Source: Pseudomonas chlororaphis subsp. chlororaphis (GTDB taxonomy: Bacteria; Pseudomonadota; Gammaproteobacteria; Pseudomonadales; Pseudomonadaceae). Taken from it: a DNA stretch of 64,000 bases. The stretch is taken from contig NZ_CP027712.1 in assembly GCF_003945765.1 (NCBI RefSeq), forward strand, positions 6,696,001-6,760,000. Reading direction: 5' to 3'. Shown one piece after another: positions 18,957-28,515 of this stretch. The notes under the pieces are model-generated. The model was given only the letters and a program-made list of their open reading frames with translations. It did no database searches and was not told the DNA's origin. The position numbers were made by a program, and so were the translations under genes. Position 1 is the first letter of the stretch. The number at the start of each line of letters is the position of its first letter.

Positions 18957-20716
18957 TGCCCATTGTCTTCCTTGTGGTTATCCAGGGTATCCAGCAAGGC
19001 CACCTGCATGCGGGTGTGCACGCGGATGAACCAGCGCCACAGCAGCGCGGCCACCGCCGCCGTCACCACCGCAATCAGCACCAGCAGCTCGGTGGTCGGC
19101 AGGATGCTCGAAGACAGCGCCGCCAGCAGCAGGAAGATCACCAGCAGCGACAGCACCGGAATCACCTCGGCGATCACCCGGCGCACGCGCTGGGTGTGAC
19201 GCCCGGCCATTTCCGGCTTCACCCCCATCTCCGCCAGCAGCATCGACAGGGCCTTGAGCTTGCGATAGGCGGCGATCAGGAACGGCAGCGACAGCAGCAG
19301 CGCCCCGCCCCAGATCAGCGCCTTCTGCCAGCTCGGATCACTGATCCAGTCCTGCAGGTATTCGCCGATGCGCGCGGCGAAATAACCGCCGGAGAAGAAG
19401 ATCGCCACCACCAGCGCCAGATTGACCCCGACCTGCAACAGGATCCGCCGGATCATCGACGCCAGCAGCGCCCCCTCGCCATGGGGCTGGATACTGCGCA
19501 ACCATTCGCCGTACATGCCCAACACCCGGCTCAGGCGGGTCGGCATCACGGCGGCGAGCTTCAGCGACAGCGGGTCGGCGGCGCGGATCAGGTAAGGCGT
19601 GAGCAAGGTGGTAATGGCCGACACGGCGACCGCCACCGGGTAGAGAAAGTCGCTGGTGACCTGCAGGGTCATGCCCAGCGCCGCGATGATGAAGGAGAAC
19701 TCGCCGATCTGCGACAGGCCCATGCCGACCCGTAGCGAGGTGCGGCCATCGTTGCCGGCGATAAAGGCGCCCAGGCCGCAGGACAGCATCTTGCCCAGCA
19801 CCACCGCGACGGTGATCACCGCGATCGGCCAGGCGTACTGCAGGAGGATCTGCGGGTCGATCATCAGGCCGATGGCGACGAAGAAGATGGCGCTGAACAT
19901 GTCGCGTACCGGCTCGATCAGGCGCTCGATCTTCAGCAATTGCCGCGACTCGGCCATGATCGCGCCGATCAGGAAGGCGCCGAGCACCATGCTGTACTCC
20001 AGCTTGACCACCAGCAGGCAGAAGCCGAAGCACAGCCCCAGCACGGTAATCAGCAGCATCTCGTTGCTTTCGAACCTGGCCACGTAGGCCAGCAGCCGCG
20101 GGACCAGCAGGATGCCGATGACCAGGGCGACGATCATGAACAGCGAGAGTTTGCCGACGGTGGAGAACACTTCCCCGGAACTGACAGTGCCGCTGACCGC
20201 GATGCTCGAGAGCAAGGCGATGATGCCGATGCCGAGGATGTCTTCGACGATCAGCACGCCGAAGATCAGCTGGGCGAAGCGCTGGTTCTTCATCTTCAGG
20301 TCGTTGAGCGCCTTGACGATGATGGTGGTCGAGGAAATCGCCAGGATCGCGCCGAGGAACAGCGAGTCCATGGTGTTCCAGCCGAACCAGCGGCCGATCT
20401 CGTAGCCGATCCAGATCATCAGCACGATTTCCATGAACGCCGCGATAAAGGCCGTGGCGCCGACCTTGAACAGCTTGCGCAGGCTGAACTCCAGGCCCAG
20501 GCAGAACATCAGGAAAATCACCCCCAGCTCGGCCAGGGTCTTGATCGTGTCTTCGTCGTGGATCAGGCCGAACGGCGGGGTGTGCGGGCCGATGATGAAG
20601 CCGGCGACGATATAGCCGAGGACCACCGGCTGCTTGAGCCGATGGAAGAGAATGGTCACCACGCCTGCGACCAGCATGATCACTGCCAGGTCCTGAATAA
20701 AGCTGATGGCATGCAT
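18953..20716 (-). CDS. Kef-type cation/proton antiporter (CPA2)
   Basis: 587 residues with about 12 membrane spans plus a C-terminal membrane region. CPA2 landmarks are visible: GYIVAGFIIGPHTPPFG near the N-terminus, ELGVIFLMFCLGLEFSLRKL, the ISSTTIIVKAL crossing helix and GVLIVEDILGIGIIAL with the ion-binding Asp. No TrkA-N or TrkA-C regulatory domain is present; instead further membrane segments follow (about 420-570), unlike E. coli KefB/KefC. It probably exports K+ or Na+ in exchange for protons across the inner membrane; the ion is unknown. Transcription is convergent with the decayed hydrolase gene, and the two stop codons overlap. Confidence 0.85.
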   Translation of the reverse strand: MHAISFIQDLAVIMLVAGVVTILFHRLKQPVVLGYIVAGFIIGPHTPPFGLIHDEDTIKTLAELGVIFLMFCLGLEFSLRKLFKVGATAFIAAFMEIVLMIWIGYEIGRWFGWNTMDSLFLGAILAISSTTIIVKALNDLKMKNQRFAQLIFGVLIVEDILGIGIIALLSSIAVSGTVSSGEVFSTVGKLSLFMIVALVIGILLVPRLLAYVARFESNEMLLITVLGLCFGFCLLVVKLEYSMVLGAFLIGAIMAESRQLLKIERLIEPVRDMFSAIFFVAIGLMIDPQILLQYAWPIAVITVAVVLGKMLSCGLGAFIAGNDGRTSLRVGMGLSQIGEFSFIIAALGMTLQVTSDFLYPVAVAVSAITTLLTPYLIRAADPLSLKLAAVMPTRLSRVLGMYGEWLRSIQPHGEGALLASMIRRILLQVGVNLALVVAIFFSGGYFAARIGEYLQDWISDPSWQKALIWGGALLLSLPFLIAAYRKLKALSMLLAEMGVKPEMAGRHTQRVRRVIAEVIPVLSLLVIFLLLAALSSSILPTTELLVLIAVVTAAVAALLWRWFIRVHTRMQVALLDTLDNHKEDNGH

Positions 20717-20982
20717 GGCGTGGGGCTCCTTGGGGTCGTGTTCTTGCGGGCGGCGCGGGGGCGTTGCGCAGCCTGCCGGCCAGCGGGAAAAGCCCTTGGG
20801 ACGGGCTTTTGAAGGTTAACATCGCGACTTGTGCCAGAAAGGCGGTGCAATATATGGAAACAGATAGATCGCCGCGTGACGGCGATCGCGGGCGCAGCGT
20901 CCCGTTATCGATGGTTTGAAACGCTGACCAAGCACCCGCAGAGGTGCGCCCCGCAACCCCTGCCTTAACCCGTGAGTGTGCT

Positions 20983-21465
20983 ATGGAACCCGGAAACGCC
21001 CAGCTGTCGATGACGGTATTGATGACCCCTGACATGGCCAACTTCTCAGGCAATGTCCACGGCGGCACCCTGCTCAAGTACCTCGATGAAGTCGCCTACG
21101 CCTGCGCCAGCCGTTATGCCGGCCGTTATGTGGTGACCCTGTCGGTGGACCAGGTGATCTTCCGCGAGCCGATCCACGTCGGCGAACTGGTGACCTTCCT
21201 GGCCTCGGTCAACTACACCGGCAACACCTCGATGGAGGTCGGTATCAAGGTGGTCACCGAGAACATCCGCGAGCGCTCGGTGCGCCACACCAACAGTTGC
21301 TTCTTCACCATGGTAGCCGTGGACGACCAGCGCAAACCCGCCGCCGTGCCGCCACTGCAACCGCAAACCAGCGAAGACAAGCGCCGCTTCATGCAGGCCC
21401 AGCAACGCCGGCAGATCCGCCAGGAGCTGGAAAAGCGCTATCAGGAAATCAAGGCCGACGCCTGA
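20983..21465 (+). CDS. Acyl-CoA thioesterase (YciA-like hotdog fold)
   Basis: 160 residues with a single hotdog domain: MTVLMTPDMANFSGNVHGGTLLKYLDEVAYACASRYAG, where the NVHGG turn and the Asp in LDEVAY are typical of the YciA/BACH branch, then VDQVIFREPIHVGELV. The C-terminal tail (about 120-160) is charged and probably helical. It should hydrolyse acyl-CoA thioesters in the cytoplasm; chain-length preference cannot be read. The ATG at 20983 lies at the start of conservation; the frame is open from 20944 without a matching sequence. Confidence 0.88.
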   Translation: MEPGNAQLSMTVLMTPDMANFSGNVHGGTLLKYLDEVAYACASRYAGRYVVTLSVDQVIFREPIHVGELVTFLASVNYTGNTSMEVGIKVVTENIRERSVRHTNSCFFTMVAVDDQRKPAAVPPLQPQTSEDKRRFMQAQQRRQIRQELEKRYQEIKADA

Positions 21466-21532
21466 TCGTCCGAGACAGGCTCGCTTTTACCGAGCGAGCC
21501 TGTTGGCGATAAGCCCCCGCGCAACCCGTTAG

Positions 21533-22405
21533 TTACAGATCGATCGGTACCGCCTCGAACCGCACCCGTGGATGGGTGATCCGGTCCTGGGCCCGGATCA
21601 GTTGCAGTTCGTAACTGGCGCAGGCCTGGGTTTCCAGCAGCACTTCATGCACCGCCGCGGCGGTGAACTCGAACGCCGCCACCAGGCTGTCGCCCAGCAG
21701 CACCCGGGCCAGGAACAGCCCCGAAGTCAGGTCGCCCACACCCACCGGCTGACGCGGGAATGCCAGCAGCGGACGACGCAGGTGCCAGCTGCCTTCGGCG
21801 GTCACCAGCAACATCTCGAAGCCGTCCGGCAGCTTGCCCGGGTAATCCAGATGCTTGACCAGCACCGCTTTCGGACCACGCGCCAGCAGCGCCCGGGCCA
21901 TGGCCAGGCAGTCGAACAGCGACTGCGGCTTGCGCCCGGCGAAGCTGTCCAGCTCCAGTTGGTTGGGGCAGAGGAAATCCGCCACGGCCGCCGCCTCTTC
22001 CAACAGGAAGTCGCTGACCTCCTGGGGCACGCTGCAACCCTTTTCCGGGTGGCCCATCACCGGGTCGCACAGGTACAGGGCCTTGGGGTTGGTCGCCTTG
22101 ATCCGCGCCACGCCACCGAGGATCGCCCGCCCCTGCGCCGCGCTGCCCAGGTAGCCGGACAGCACCGCGTCGCAGTTACCCAGTTCGCCGATGGCGGCAA
22201 TGCCTTCCACCAGCTCCGGGATCTGGTGCGGCGACAGCACCTCGCCGGCCCACTGGCCGTATTGCGTGTGGTTGGAGAACTGCACCGTATTGAGCGGCCA
22301 GACATTCACCCCGACCCGCTGCATGGGAAACACCGCGGCGCTGTTGCCGGCATGGCCGAAGACCACATGGGACTGGATCGCGAGCAGATGAGGCGTACGT
22401 TTCAT
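21533..22405 (-). CDS. pdxY: Pyridoxal kinase PdxY
   Basis: 290 residues with the ribokinase-like fold of pyridoxal kinases: [27 protein letters not shown] at the N-terminus, [18 protein letters not shown], the central [13 protein letters not shown] motif, and the C-terminal [17 protein letters not shown] anion-hole segment with the catalytic Asp. It phosphorylates pyridoxal to pyridoxal phosphate in the salvage route. ATGs at 22405 and 22414 are in frame; 22405 fits the conserved N-terminus, while 22414 has a slightly better upstream purine stretch. It diverges from the DUF3301 gene. Confidence 0.93.
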   Translation of the reverse strand: MKRTPHLLAIQSHVVFGHAGNSAAVFPMQRVGVNVWPLNTVQFSNHTQYGQWAGEVLSPHQIPELVEGIAAIGELGNCDAVLSGYLGSAAQGRAILGGVARIKATNPKALYLCDPVMGHPEKGCSVPQEVSDFLLEEAAAVADFLCPNQLELDSFAGRKPQSLFDCLAMARALLARGPKAVLVKHLDYPGKLPDGFEMLLVTAEGSWHLRRPLLAFPRQPVGVGDLTSGLFLARVLLGDSLVAAFEFTAAAVHEVLLETQACASYELQLIRAQDRITHPRVRFEAVPIDL

Positions 22406-22521
22406 TCGGGTCATTCCGTAAAACGATTGAAATTCGAGCCGCGCAGTATGCGACTAAACGCAACCTGTACGACAGACCGAAGACGCAGTTAAGCTGGTGC
22501 GACTTCGTTGGAGCGCACCTC

Positions 22522-22917
22522 ATGCTGACCCTTGGAAACATTTTCGTGCTGATGCTGCTGGCGACCGGCGCCGCCTGGCTATGGCACAACCACGGCCTGC
22601 GCGAGCGGGCGCTGGAGAGGGTCAAGCAGCATTGTGCGCGGCTCGATATCGAGCTGCTGGACGGCAACGTGGCGTTGAAGCGCATCGGTTTCGTCAGGGA
22701 CGCCAGTGGTCGCCGGCGCCTGGCCCGGATCTACACCTTCGAATTCACCGTCACCGGCGAAACCCGCCATGCGGGGACCATCACCCAGTTCGGCGCCCAC
22801 AGCGCGCAGATCGAGCTGGCGCCCTACCCGATTGCAACGCCCGCGCCGCCACCCGTGCCGACACACAGCGCCGAAGTGATCGAACTGAGCCAATGGCGCG
22901 AAGGACGCAGCAAGTAA
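22522..22917 (+). CDS. DUF3301 family small membrane protein
   Basis: 131 residues. One N-terminal membrane span (LGNIFVLMLLATGAAWLWHNHG) is followed by a compact conserved region, RERALERVKQHCARLDIELLDGNVALKRIGF, and a strand-rich part RLARIYTFEFTVTGETRHAGTI; the tail is Pro-rich. This order is characteristic of DUF3301, a family of unknown function anchored in the inner membrane with a cytoplasmic domain. It diverges from pdxY and is followed by a REPIN, so it appears monocistronic. Confidence 0.85.
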   Translation: MLTLGNIFVLMLLATGAAWLWHNHGLRERALERVKQHCARLDIELLDGNVALKRIGFVRDASGRRRLARIYTFEFTVTGETRHAGTITQFGAHSAQIELAPYPIATPAPPPVPTHSAEVIELSQWREGRSK

Positions 22918-22938
22918 GGCCAACCGCCTATGCACTCC

Positions 22939-23052
22939 TGTAGGAGCGAGGCTTGCCCGCGATAGCCGCGAAGCGGCGATTTTTCCTGGCAAAACGCGTC
23001 ATCGTTGACGATTTTTTCGCGGGCAATCGAGCGTCGACCGGCCGCTCCTACA
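22939..23052. repeat. REPIN
   Basis: GTAGGAGCGAGGCTTGCCCGCGA at the left is inverted at the right, partly degenerate (TCGCGGGCAATCGAG, then CGCTCCTAC). It lies between convergent DUF3301 and COG0523 genes. Confidence 0.8.
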
Positions 23053-23067
23053 GAAGCAGGGGTTGGA

Positions 23068-24030
23068 TTATTGGCAGCACTCAGCCAGGGACTGTTGCAG
23101 GGTGGCCACGTCCTGCGGCTCGCTGAAGATCAACTCGATACGTGAATCGCGGCGCCACTCGCTGGCTTGCCAGTGCAGCGCGGCGTTATCCAGGGCGTTG
23201 CCCGAAACCCAGCCCTGCGCACCGTGGATCACCAGCTTGGCCCGGCGCCAATCAAGGCTCGCCAGCCATTGCTCGAGGCACCGAACATCGAATACCTGGC
23301 TCGGGTGCCAGCGCCAACCGATGCTCCAGCCGCCCTCCTGGGCCTGGCTCAGGCAGATGGGCTGGGCCGGATCGGTCCAGATCGCCGGCAGCTGTGCCAA
23401 TCCCTTGGGTACTTCGAAGGCCTCGATGGCAGCCCCCGCGCGAGCCTCCACGCCAGGCAAGCGCTCCAGCGCCAAGGTCCCGCGGGTAGTCCAGAGCAGC
23501 GGACAGGCCGGCAACTGCTCGAGAATGCCCTGACGCTGCGCCGCGTCGAGCCCTTCGTCCTTGTTCAGCAGCAACAGGCCGGCACTGGGCAGCGCCTCCT
23601 GTTGGGCCTGCGGCAGCGGCTTGCCGGCCGCCAGCGCCTGGGCATCGAGGACCAGCACGCAAGGTTGCACGGCCAGGACCGTTTGCCAGGGCGCCTCGCG
23701 CAATTGCTGGAGCAGTTGCGCCGGGTGCCCCAGGCCGGAAGGCTCGATAAACAGGCGATCAGGCCGGGCCTTGCGCAACAGGCGCCCCAGGCCCACCTGG
23801 AACGGCGCGCCGTTGACGCAGCACAGGCAGCCGCCGGCCACTTCGCCCAGGGCGATACCGTCCTCGTCCCGGGCCAGCAGCGCCGCATCCAGGCCGATCT
23901 GGCCGAACTCGTTGATCAGCACCGCCCAGCGCTCATTGGCCGGACGCTGTGCCAACAGGTGCTGGATCAGGCTGGTCTTGCCCGCGCCGAGGGGACCGGC
24001 GATGACGTGGGTGGGGATGTTGTGCAGCAT
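23068..24030 (-). CDS. COG0523 (CobW-like) metal-chaperone GTPase, short form
   Basis: 320 residues. Walker A GPLGAGKTS (about residues 12-20), the metal-binding CxCC motif in GGCLCCVNG (about 67-75), an LFIEPSGLGHP switch region and LLLLNKDEGLD as the base-recognition loop are present. A C-terminal CobW_C-like domain ends in ECCQ, which could add metal ligands. COG0523 proteins deliver metals such as zinc to client enzymes using GTP. This copy is separated by a REP from the DUF1826 gene and lies in the same leftward run as the Zur-linked GTPase, so a zinc role is likely. It is clearly diverged from the 402-residue paralogue at 24885-26093. Confidence 0.88.
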   Translation of the reverse strand: MLHNIPTHVIAGPLGAGKTSLIQHLLAQRPANERWAVLINEFGQIGLDAALLARDEDGIALGEVAGGCLCCVNGAPFQVGLGRLLRKARPDRLFIEPSGLGHPAQLLQQLREAPWQTVLAVQPCVLVLDAQALAAGKPLPQAQQEALPSAGLLLLNKDEGLDAAQRQGILEQLPACPLLWTTRGTLALERLPGVEARAGAAIEAFEVPKGLAQLPAIWTDPAQPICLSQAQEGGWSIGWRWHPSQVFDVRCLEQWLASLDWRRAKLVIHGAQGWVSGNALDNAALHWQASEWRRDSRIELIFSEPQDVATLQQSLAECCQ

Positions 24031-24092
24031 GGGGGGAACGCTCGGAAAGGAGGTGATTGATCCTACGCGCTAACCCGCGGCAGCGAAATTCC

Positions 24093-24185
24093 CGTAGCCG
24101 CTGCCGCAGGCTGCGATAAGGCGCGCAGCGCCTTCCGAGGGCCTCAAGAGCACGTCTCCTGCGGAGCCGATCGCACAGCTACAGG
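24093..24185. repeat. REP elements between the DUF1826 and COG0523 genes
   Basis: GTAGCCGCTGCCGCAGGCTGCGAT at the left is matched by a degraded inverse copy (GCCGATCGCACAGCTACAG) at the right. The unit ends just before the DUF1826 stop codon at 24187. Confidence 0.7.
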
Positions 24186-24186
24186 G

Positions 24187-24884
24187 TCAGCCGAGCCAGT
24201 CCAGGGTGAGGATCAGCCGGCGCTCGCCGGGGGCCGGTTGCGGCGAGCGGTGGATCAGGCCGAAACCCTCGTTGCCCAGCCATTTCTCACCCTTGAACAG
24301 GGCCACCTCGCCGCTGGCCATCTGCTGGATCAGCGCGGCATCCGTGGGTTCGGCCTCGGCCTGGCCCAGTTGCCGACGATCCATCGCGCCCTCGCGCAGC
24401 CATTGGCTACCGGCGCCGGCATAGGTGGTGATCAGCCGTACCGGCACATGGTCGACATGAAAACGCGGGCACATGGCCTTATCCAGCACCCGCAGGCGCA
24501 GGCCGACGCGCTTGGCGCCCAGCAGGCAGGCAAAGGCGCTGACCAGCCAGGCGACATCGGCGATAAAACCATCGTAGCCCTGCAGATCGCTGAAGCCAGA
24601 AGCCAGGCCGCGCAGGTTCGGCTCGGCGTCCTCGGTGTCGAGTTCCAGCGACAGCGACTCGGCCAGCGGCTCGTTCAACGACAGCAGCAAGGCGCCGAAA
24701 TCGGCGATATGCGCCGGCAACTGGCGCTGCCACAGGGCCAGGTTGACCTCGTCGTCCAGCGCCTCGGCGAGGACGATAGGGGCCGGGCCGCAAGCCTCGC
24801 GGCGTATCGGTTTGTGCAGGGTTGGCCGCAGGAGCGGCTTCGCAAGCAGGTTCGCTCCCACAGGGGACAGTGGTTGGTAGAGCA

Positions 24885-24885
<1 letters not shown>
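24187..24885 (-). CDS. DUF1826 family protein of the zinc-starvation run
   Basis: 232 residues. From about residue 37 the protein shows the DUF1826 pattern: VLAEALDDEVNLALWQRQLP, GLASGFSDLQGYDGFIADVAWLVSAF, RVLDKAMCPRFHVDHVPVRLI and a C-terminal GLIHRSPQP. The HVDH and HRSP motifs resemble the metal-binding core of Rhizobiales- and pseudomonad-type Fe/2OG-like oxygenases, though this is only a suggestion. DUF1826 genes repeatedly neighbour COG0523 genes. The ATG at 24885 overlaps the GTPase stop codon. Residues of about 8-24 (VGANLLAKPLLRP) are the translation of a REP element, so the native start may be further in. Confidence 0.75.
24824..24866 (-). repeat. REP element inside the 5' end of the DUF1826 gene
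   Basis: Minus strand reads GGGAGCGAACCTGCTTGCGAAG followed by CCGCTCCTGCGGC, a standard Pseudomonas REP with its own inverted partner. It lies within the annotated coding frame about 20-60 bases after the ATG. Confidence 0.75.
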
Positions 24886-26093
<1,208 letters not shown>

Positions 26094-26126
26094 CAGGTGA
26101 TCCTCATCGGGGGCTGGGGGGCTGGG

Positions 26127-26546
26127 TCAGATCGCCCGTTGATGGCGTTCGCGCAGCTCTTGGCGTTCTTTGGCTTCGATACACAGGGTGGCGGTGGGCC
26201 GCAGCAGCAGGCGCCTGAGGCCAATGGCCTCGCCGGTTTCGCGGCACCAGCCGTACTCGCCACGGGCCAGGCGTTCGAGGGCTTCGTCGATCTTGTCCAG
26301 CAGCTTCTTTTCCCGCTCCAGCAGGCGCAGTTGCCACTGACGCTGCTCTTCGGCGCTGCCGATATCGGCGGGGTCGCTGTGGGGCTCCTGCTCGCGCAGC
26401 ACCTCGAACTCACCGTCGATGCGCTCTTGCAGCTCGACGCGCTGGGCCAGCAGCAGCTCACGGAAATAAGCCTGCTGGACATCGTTCATGTAGTCCGCCT
26501 CGGGCTGGGCGAGAAGTTGCGCTTCGGTCATCGGGCGTTCAGTCAT
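26127..26546 (-). CDS. dksA2: DksA2, zinc-independent DksA paralogue
   Basis: 139 residues with the DksA coiled coil (about residues 30-105) including the acidic tip DPADIGSAEEQRQW, then the globular part GEYGWCRETGEAIGLRRLLLRP followed by TATLCIEAKERQE. Normal DksA has four zinc Cys (CxxC and CxxC); here the pattern is CxxT and CxxA, so only two Cys remain and structural zinc is not expected. It binds RNA polymerase and mediates the stringent response with ppGpp when zinc-dependent DksA fails. The ATG at 26546 begins 28 bases after a Zur-type palindrome; an in-frame ATG at 26531 is an alternative. Confidence 0.95.
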   Translation of the reverse strand: MTERPMTEAQLLAQPEADYMNDVQQAYFRELLLAQRVELQERIDGEFEVLREQEPHSDPADIGSAEEQRQWQLRLLEREKKLLDKIDEALERLARGEYGWCRETGEAIGLRRLLLRPTATLCIEAKERQELRERHQRAI

Positions 26547-26574
26547 GGTGGGTCACGGGTCAGGCTTTATTTAA

Positions 26575-26589
26575 TGTTATAGTATAACA
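26575..26589. promoter_or_regulatory. Zur box between dksA2 and the secreted-protein gene
   Basis: TGTTATAGTATAACA is a near-perfect inverted repeat that matches the core of the gammaproteobacterial Zur consensus. It lies 28 bases before the dksA2 start and 76 bases before the divergent gene's start, so zinc-loaded Zur should block both. Confidence 0.88.
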
Positions 26590-26665
26590 ATACAAATAAG
26601 CCAACCCTCTCTTGCCGCCCGCGACGAAGGGCGGGATGCTTGAGCCTCCCCAGCCGAGAAACCCC

Positions 26666-27046
26666 ATGCGCCACGCCTTGAAATACACGCTGCTGAGCCT
26701 GTCCCTGCTGGTCGCAGACACCGCCATCGCGCAAGTGCCCAGCGCCCTGGCCACCTGCACCCGCAGCGCCAACCTGCTGGCCTGCGTGGATGCCGAAGGC
26801 AACGCCTACAGCGTCGCGGCCGCGGGCAGTACTACCTATCTGCGGGGTTTCGAGGTCACCGGCAAACGTTATTGGGCGCAGACCAACAGCCGCTACGGCC
26901 AACTGACCTTCTTTACCGGCCTGGCCTCCGACGGCGAAGCCTGGGTCGGCTACAGCCAGCGCGTCGGCTGGACCACCCGCAACCGCTTTTCCAGCTCCGG
27001 CGGCAGCAGCGGCAAGTTCACTTGCAGCCGGATCACTGGCTGCTAA
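26666..27046 (+). CDS. Small secreted Cys-containing protein, probably zinc-repressed
   Basis: 126 residues. The signal peptide RHALKYTLLSLSLLVADTAIA is followed by a mature part of about 104 residues starting QVPSALATCTRSANLLACVD. The rest is rich in Tyr, Ser, Thr and Gly (SVAAAGSTTYLRGFE; GKRYWAQTNSRYGQLTFFTG) and ends CSRITGC. Four Cys are placed in two pairs near the two ends, suggesting two disulfides; there is no His cluster. I do not recognise the family. The start is the ATG at 26666 directly before the signal peptide. It diverges from dksA2 across a Zur box, so expression under zinc limitation is expected. Confidence 0.75.
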   Translation: MRHALKYTLLSLSLLVADTAIAQVPSALATCTRSANLLACVDAEGNAYSVAAAGSTTYLRGFEVTGKRYWAQTNSRYGQLTFFTGLASDGEAWVGYSQRVGWTTRNRFSSSGGSSGKFTCSRITGC

Positions 27047-27058
27047 GCAAAGCATTTT

Positions 27059-27147
27059 GTAGAAACGAGGCTTGCCCGCGATGAACGCTTACGCGGTATA
27101 GCTGATACACCGCAGCGTCTTCATCGCACGCAAGCTGTGCTCCTATA
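27059..27147. repeat. Degenerate REPIN
   Basis: GTAGAAACGAGGCTTGCCCGCGATGA at the left is matched by a degraded inverse copy (TCATCGCACGCAAGCTGTG, then CTCCTATAG) at the right. It lies between the convergent secreted-protein and amidase genes. Confidence 0.7.
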
Positions 27148-27165
27148 GAAGAAGGCTGGGCCGCG

Positions 27166-28386
27166 TCAGGCCTGAGCTTTTTTCTGTTCCTGCAACCAGG
27201 CCATATAGCTGTTCACCGGCGGATTCTTCTGGAAGTAGCTCTGCAAGCCCGCGAACAGCCCATCGGCAATCGCCTGCTGGTGCCGCGCGGTGACTAGGCG
27301 CTGGCTGTCGCGACTGTTGGAGATGAAGCCCGTCTCCACCAGGATCGAGGGCACGTCGGGGGACTTGAGCACCGCGAAACCGGCTTGTTCCACGCGCTTC
27401 TGATGCAGGGTGGTGATGCCCGCCAGGCTGCCCAATACGGTACCGCCCAACTGCAGGCTGGCGGCGATGGTGGCGTTCATCGACATGTCGAGAATCACCC
27501 CGGCGAGCATCGGGTCCTTGTCTTTCAGGTTGAGCAGGCTGGTGGCGCCCAGCAGGTCGGCGCCGTTCTCCCGCTGCGCCATGAAGCGCGCCGTGGCCGA
27601 CGTCGCACCACCTTCCGACAGCGCGTAAACCGAAGCCCCGGACGCCGTCAGGCGTGGCGCCGCATCGGCATGCACCGAGATAAACATGTCGGCCTTGTGC
27701 TTGCGGGCGATCTCCACCCGCTTGCGCAGCGGCACGAAGAAATCGTCGTTGCGCACCAGCTTCACATCGAAGCCCTTCTCACGCTTCAACCGCTTGGCCA
27801 GCAGCTGGGCGATCGCCAGCACCACATCCTTCTCCCGTTCGCCACGGGCGCCGACCGCCCCCGGGTCCTTGCCGCCGTGACCCGGGTCGACCACGACGAT
27901 GATGTCGCGCTTGGGATGCGCCCGGTCCGCCGGTGTTTCACGCGGCAAAGCGGGAGCGGCGACCGCCGCGATCTGCTGCGGGACGCGGCTGGTATTGCTC
28001 AGATCGAGCACCAGGCGGTGGCCCTGGCCGTCCTGGGGTGGCAGCAAAAAGCTGTCGAGCCGCTGCGGTTCGGCGAGGTCGAGGACGATCCGCGTATCGC
28101 CCTGGCCAAAGTGCCCGGAACGGATCGAGCGAATCGGCGTGTTGGCCAGGGCCAGTTGGCTGAAATCGCCGCTGAGCTGCGCGCCGCGAAGGTCGATGAT
28201 CAGCCGTTCCGGCGCGCTGAGAGAGAAGGTCTTGTAGTGCACCGGCCCACTCAGATCGAGCACCAGGCGCAGCTTGTCGGCCGAGTTCCATAACCGCAGG
28301 TTGCGAATCTGGGTGGCGGACACCCCCACAGGCAGAACCAAGGCCGCGCTGGCCAACAGCAGGTTGAGCAACTGACGTCTGTGCAT
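27166..28386 (-). CDS. N-acetylmuramoyl-L-alanine amidase (AmiC-like, AMIN + Amidase_3)
   Basis: 406 residues with a signal sequence (RRQLLNLLLASAALVLPVGVSA), an AMIN domain (about 25-130) that binds peptidoglycan near the septum, a linker, and an Amidase_3 catalytic domain from about 165. Zinc ligands are visible in DPGHGGKDPGAVG (His), in the Glu of GARGEREKDV and in ISVHADA (His); the catalytic Glu is in LVETGFISN. It cleaves the stem peptide from glycan in the periplasm during cell separation. It diverges from folE2 over a Zur box 84 bases from its start, so it is probably a second amidase made when zinc is short. It still keeps the usual zinc site. Confidence 0.92.
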   Translation of the reverse strand: MHRRQLLNLLLASAALVLPVGVSATQIRNLRLWNSADKLRLVLDLSGPVHYKTFSLSAPERLIIDLRGAQLSGDFSQLALANTPIRSIRSGHFGQGDTRIVLDLAEPQRLDSFLLPPQDGQGHRLVLDLSNTSRVPQQIAAVAAPALPRETPADRAHPKRDIIVVVDPGHGGKDPGAVGARGEREKDVVLAIAQLLAKRLKREKGFDVKLVRNDDFFVPLRKRVEIARKHKADMFISVHADAAPRLTASGASVYALSEGGATSATARFMAQRENGADLLGATSLLNLKDKDPMLAGVILDMSMNATIAASLQLGGTVLGSLAGITTLHQKRVEQAGFAVLKSPDVPSILVETGFISNSRDSQRLVTARHQQAIADGLFAGLQSYFQKNPPVNSYMAWLQEQKKAQA

Positions 28387-28469
28387 GACTTACACCGCAG
28401 ATTGAGGAGCATCCGTACTCGAAAGGCTTGGTGAAAAAACGTTCAGGAAAAAGGTTTCATCGACCGCAT

Positions 28470-28484
28470 TGTTATAATATAACA
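28470..28484. promoter_or_regulatory. Zur box between the amidase and folE2 genes
   Basis: TGTTATAATATAACA differs at one base from the box at 26575 and fits the Zur consensus core. It is 32 bases before the chosen folE2 start and 84 bases before the amidase start, so it can control both divergent units. Confidence 0.9.
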
Positions 28485-28515
28485 TGGCGAATTGTTTCCA
28501 ACGATGGACCTGCTC

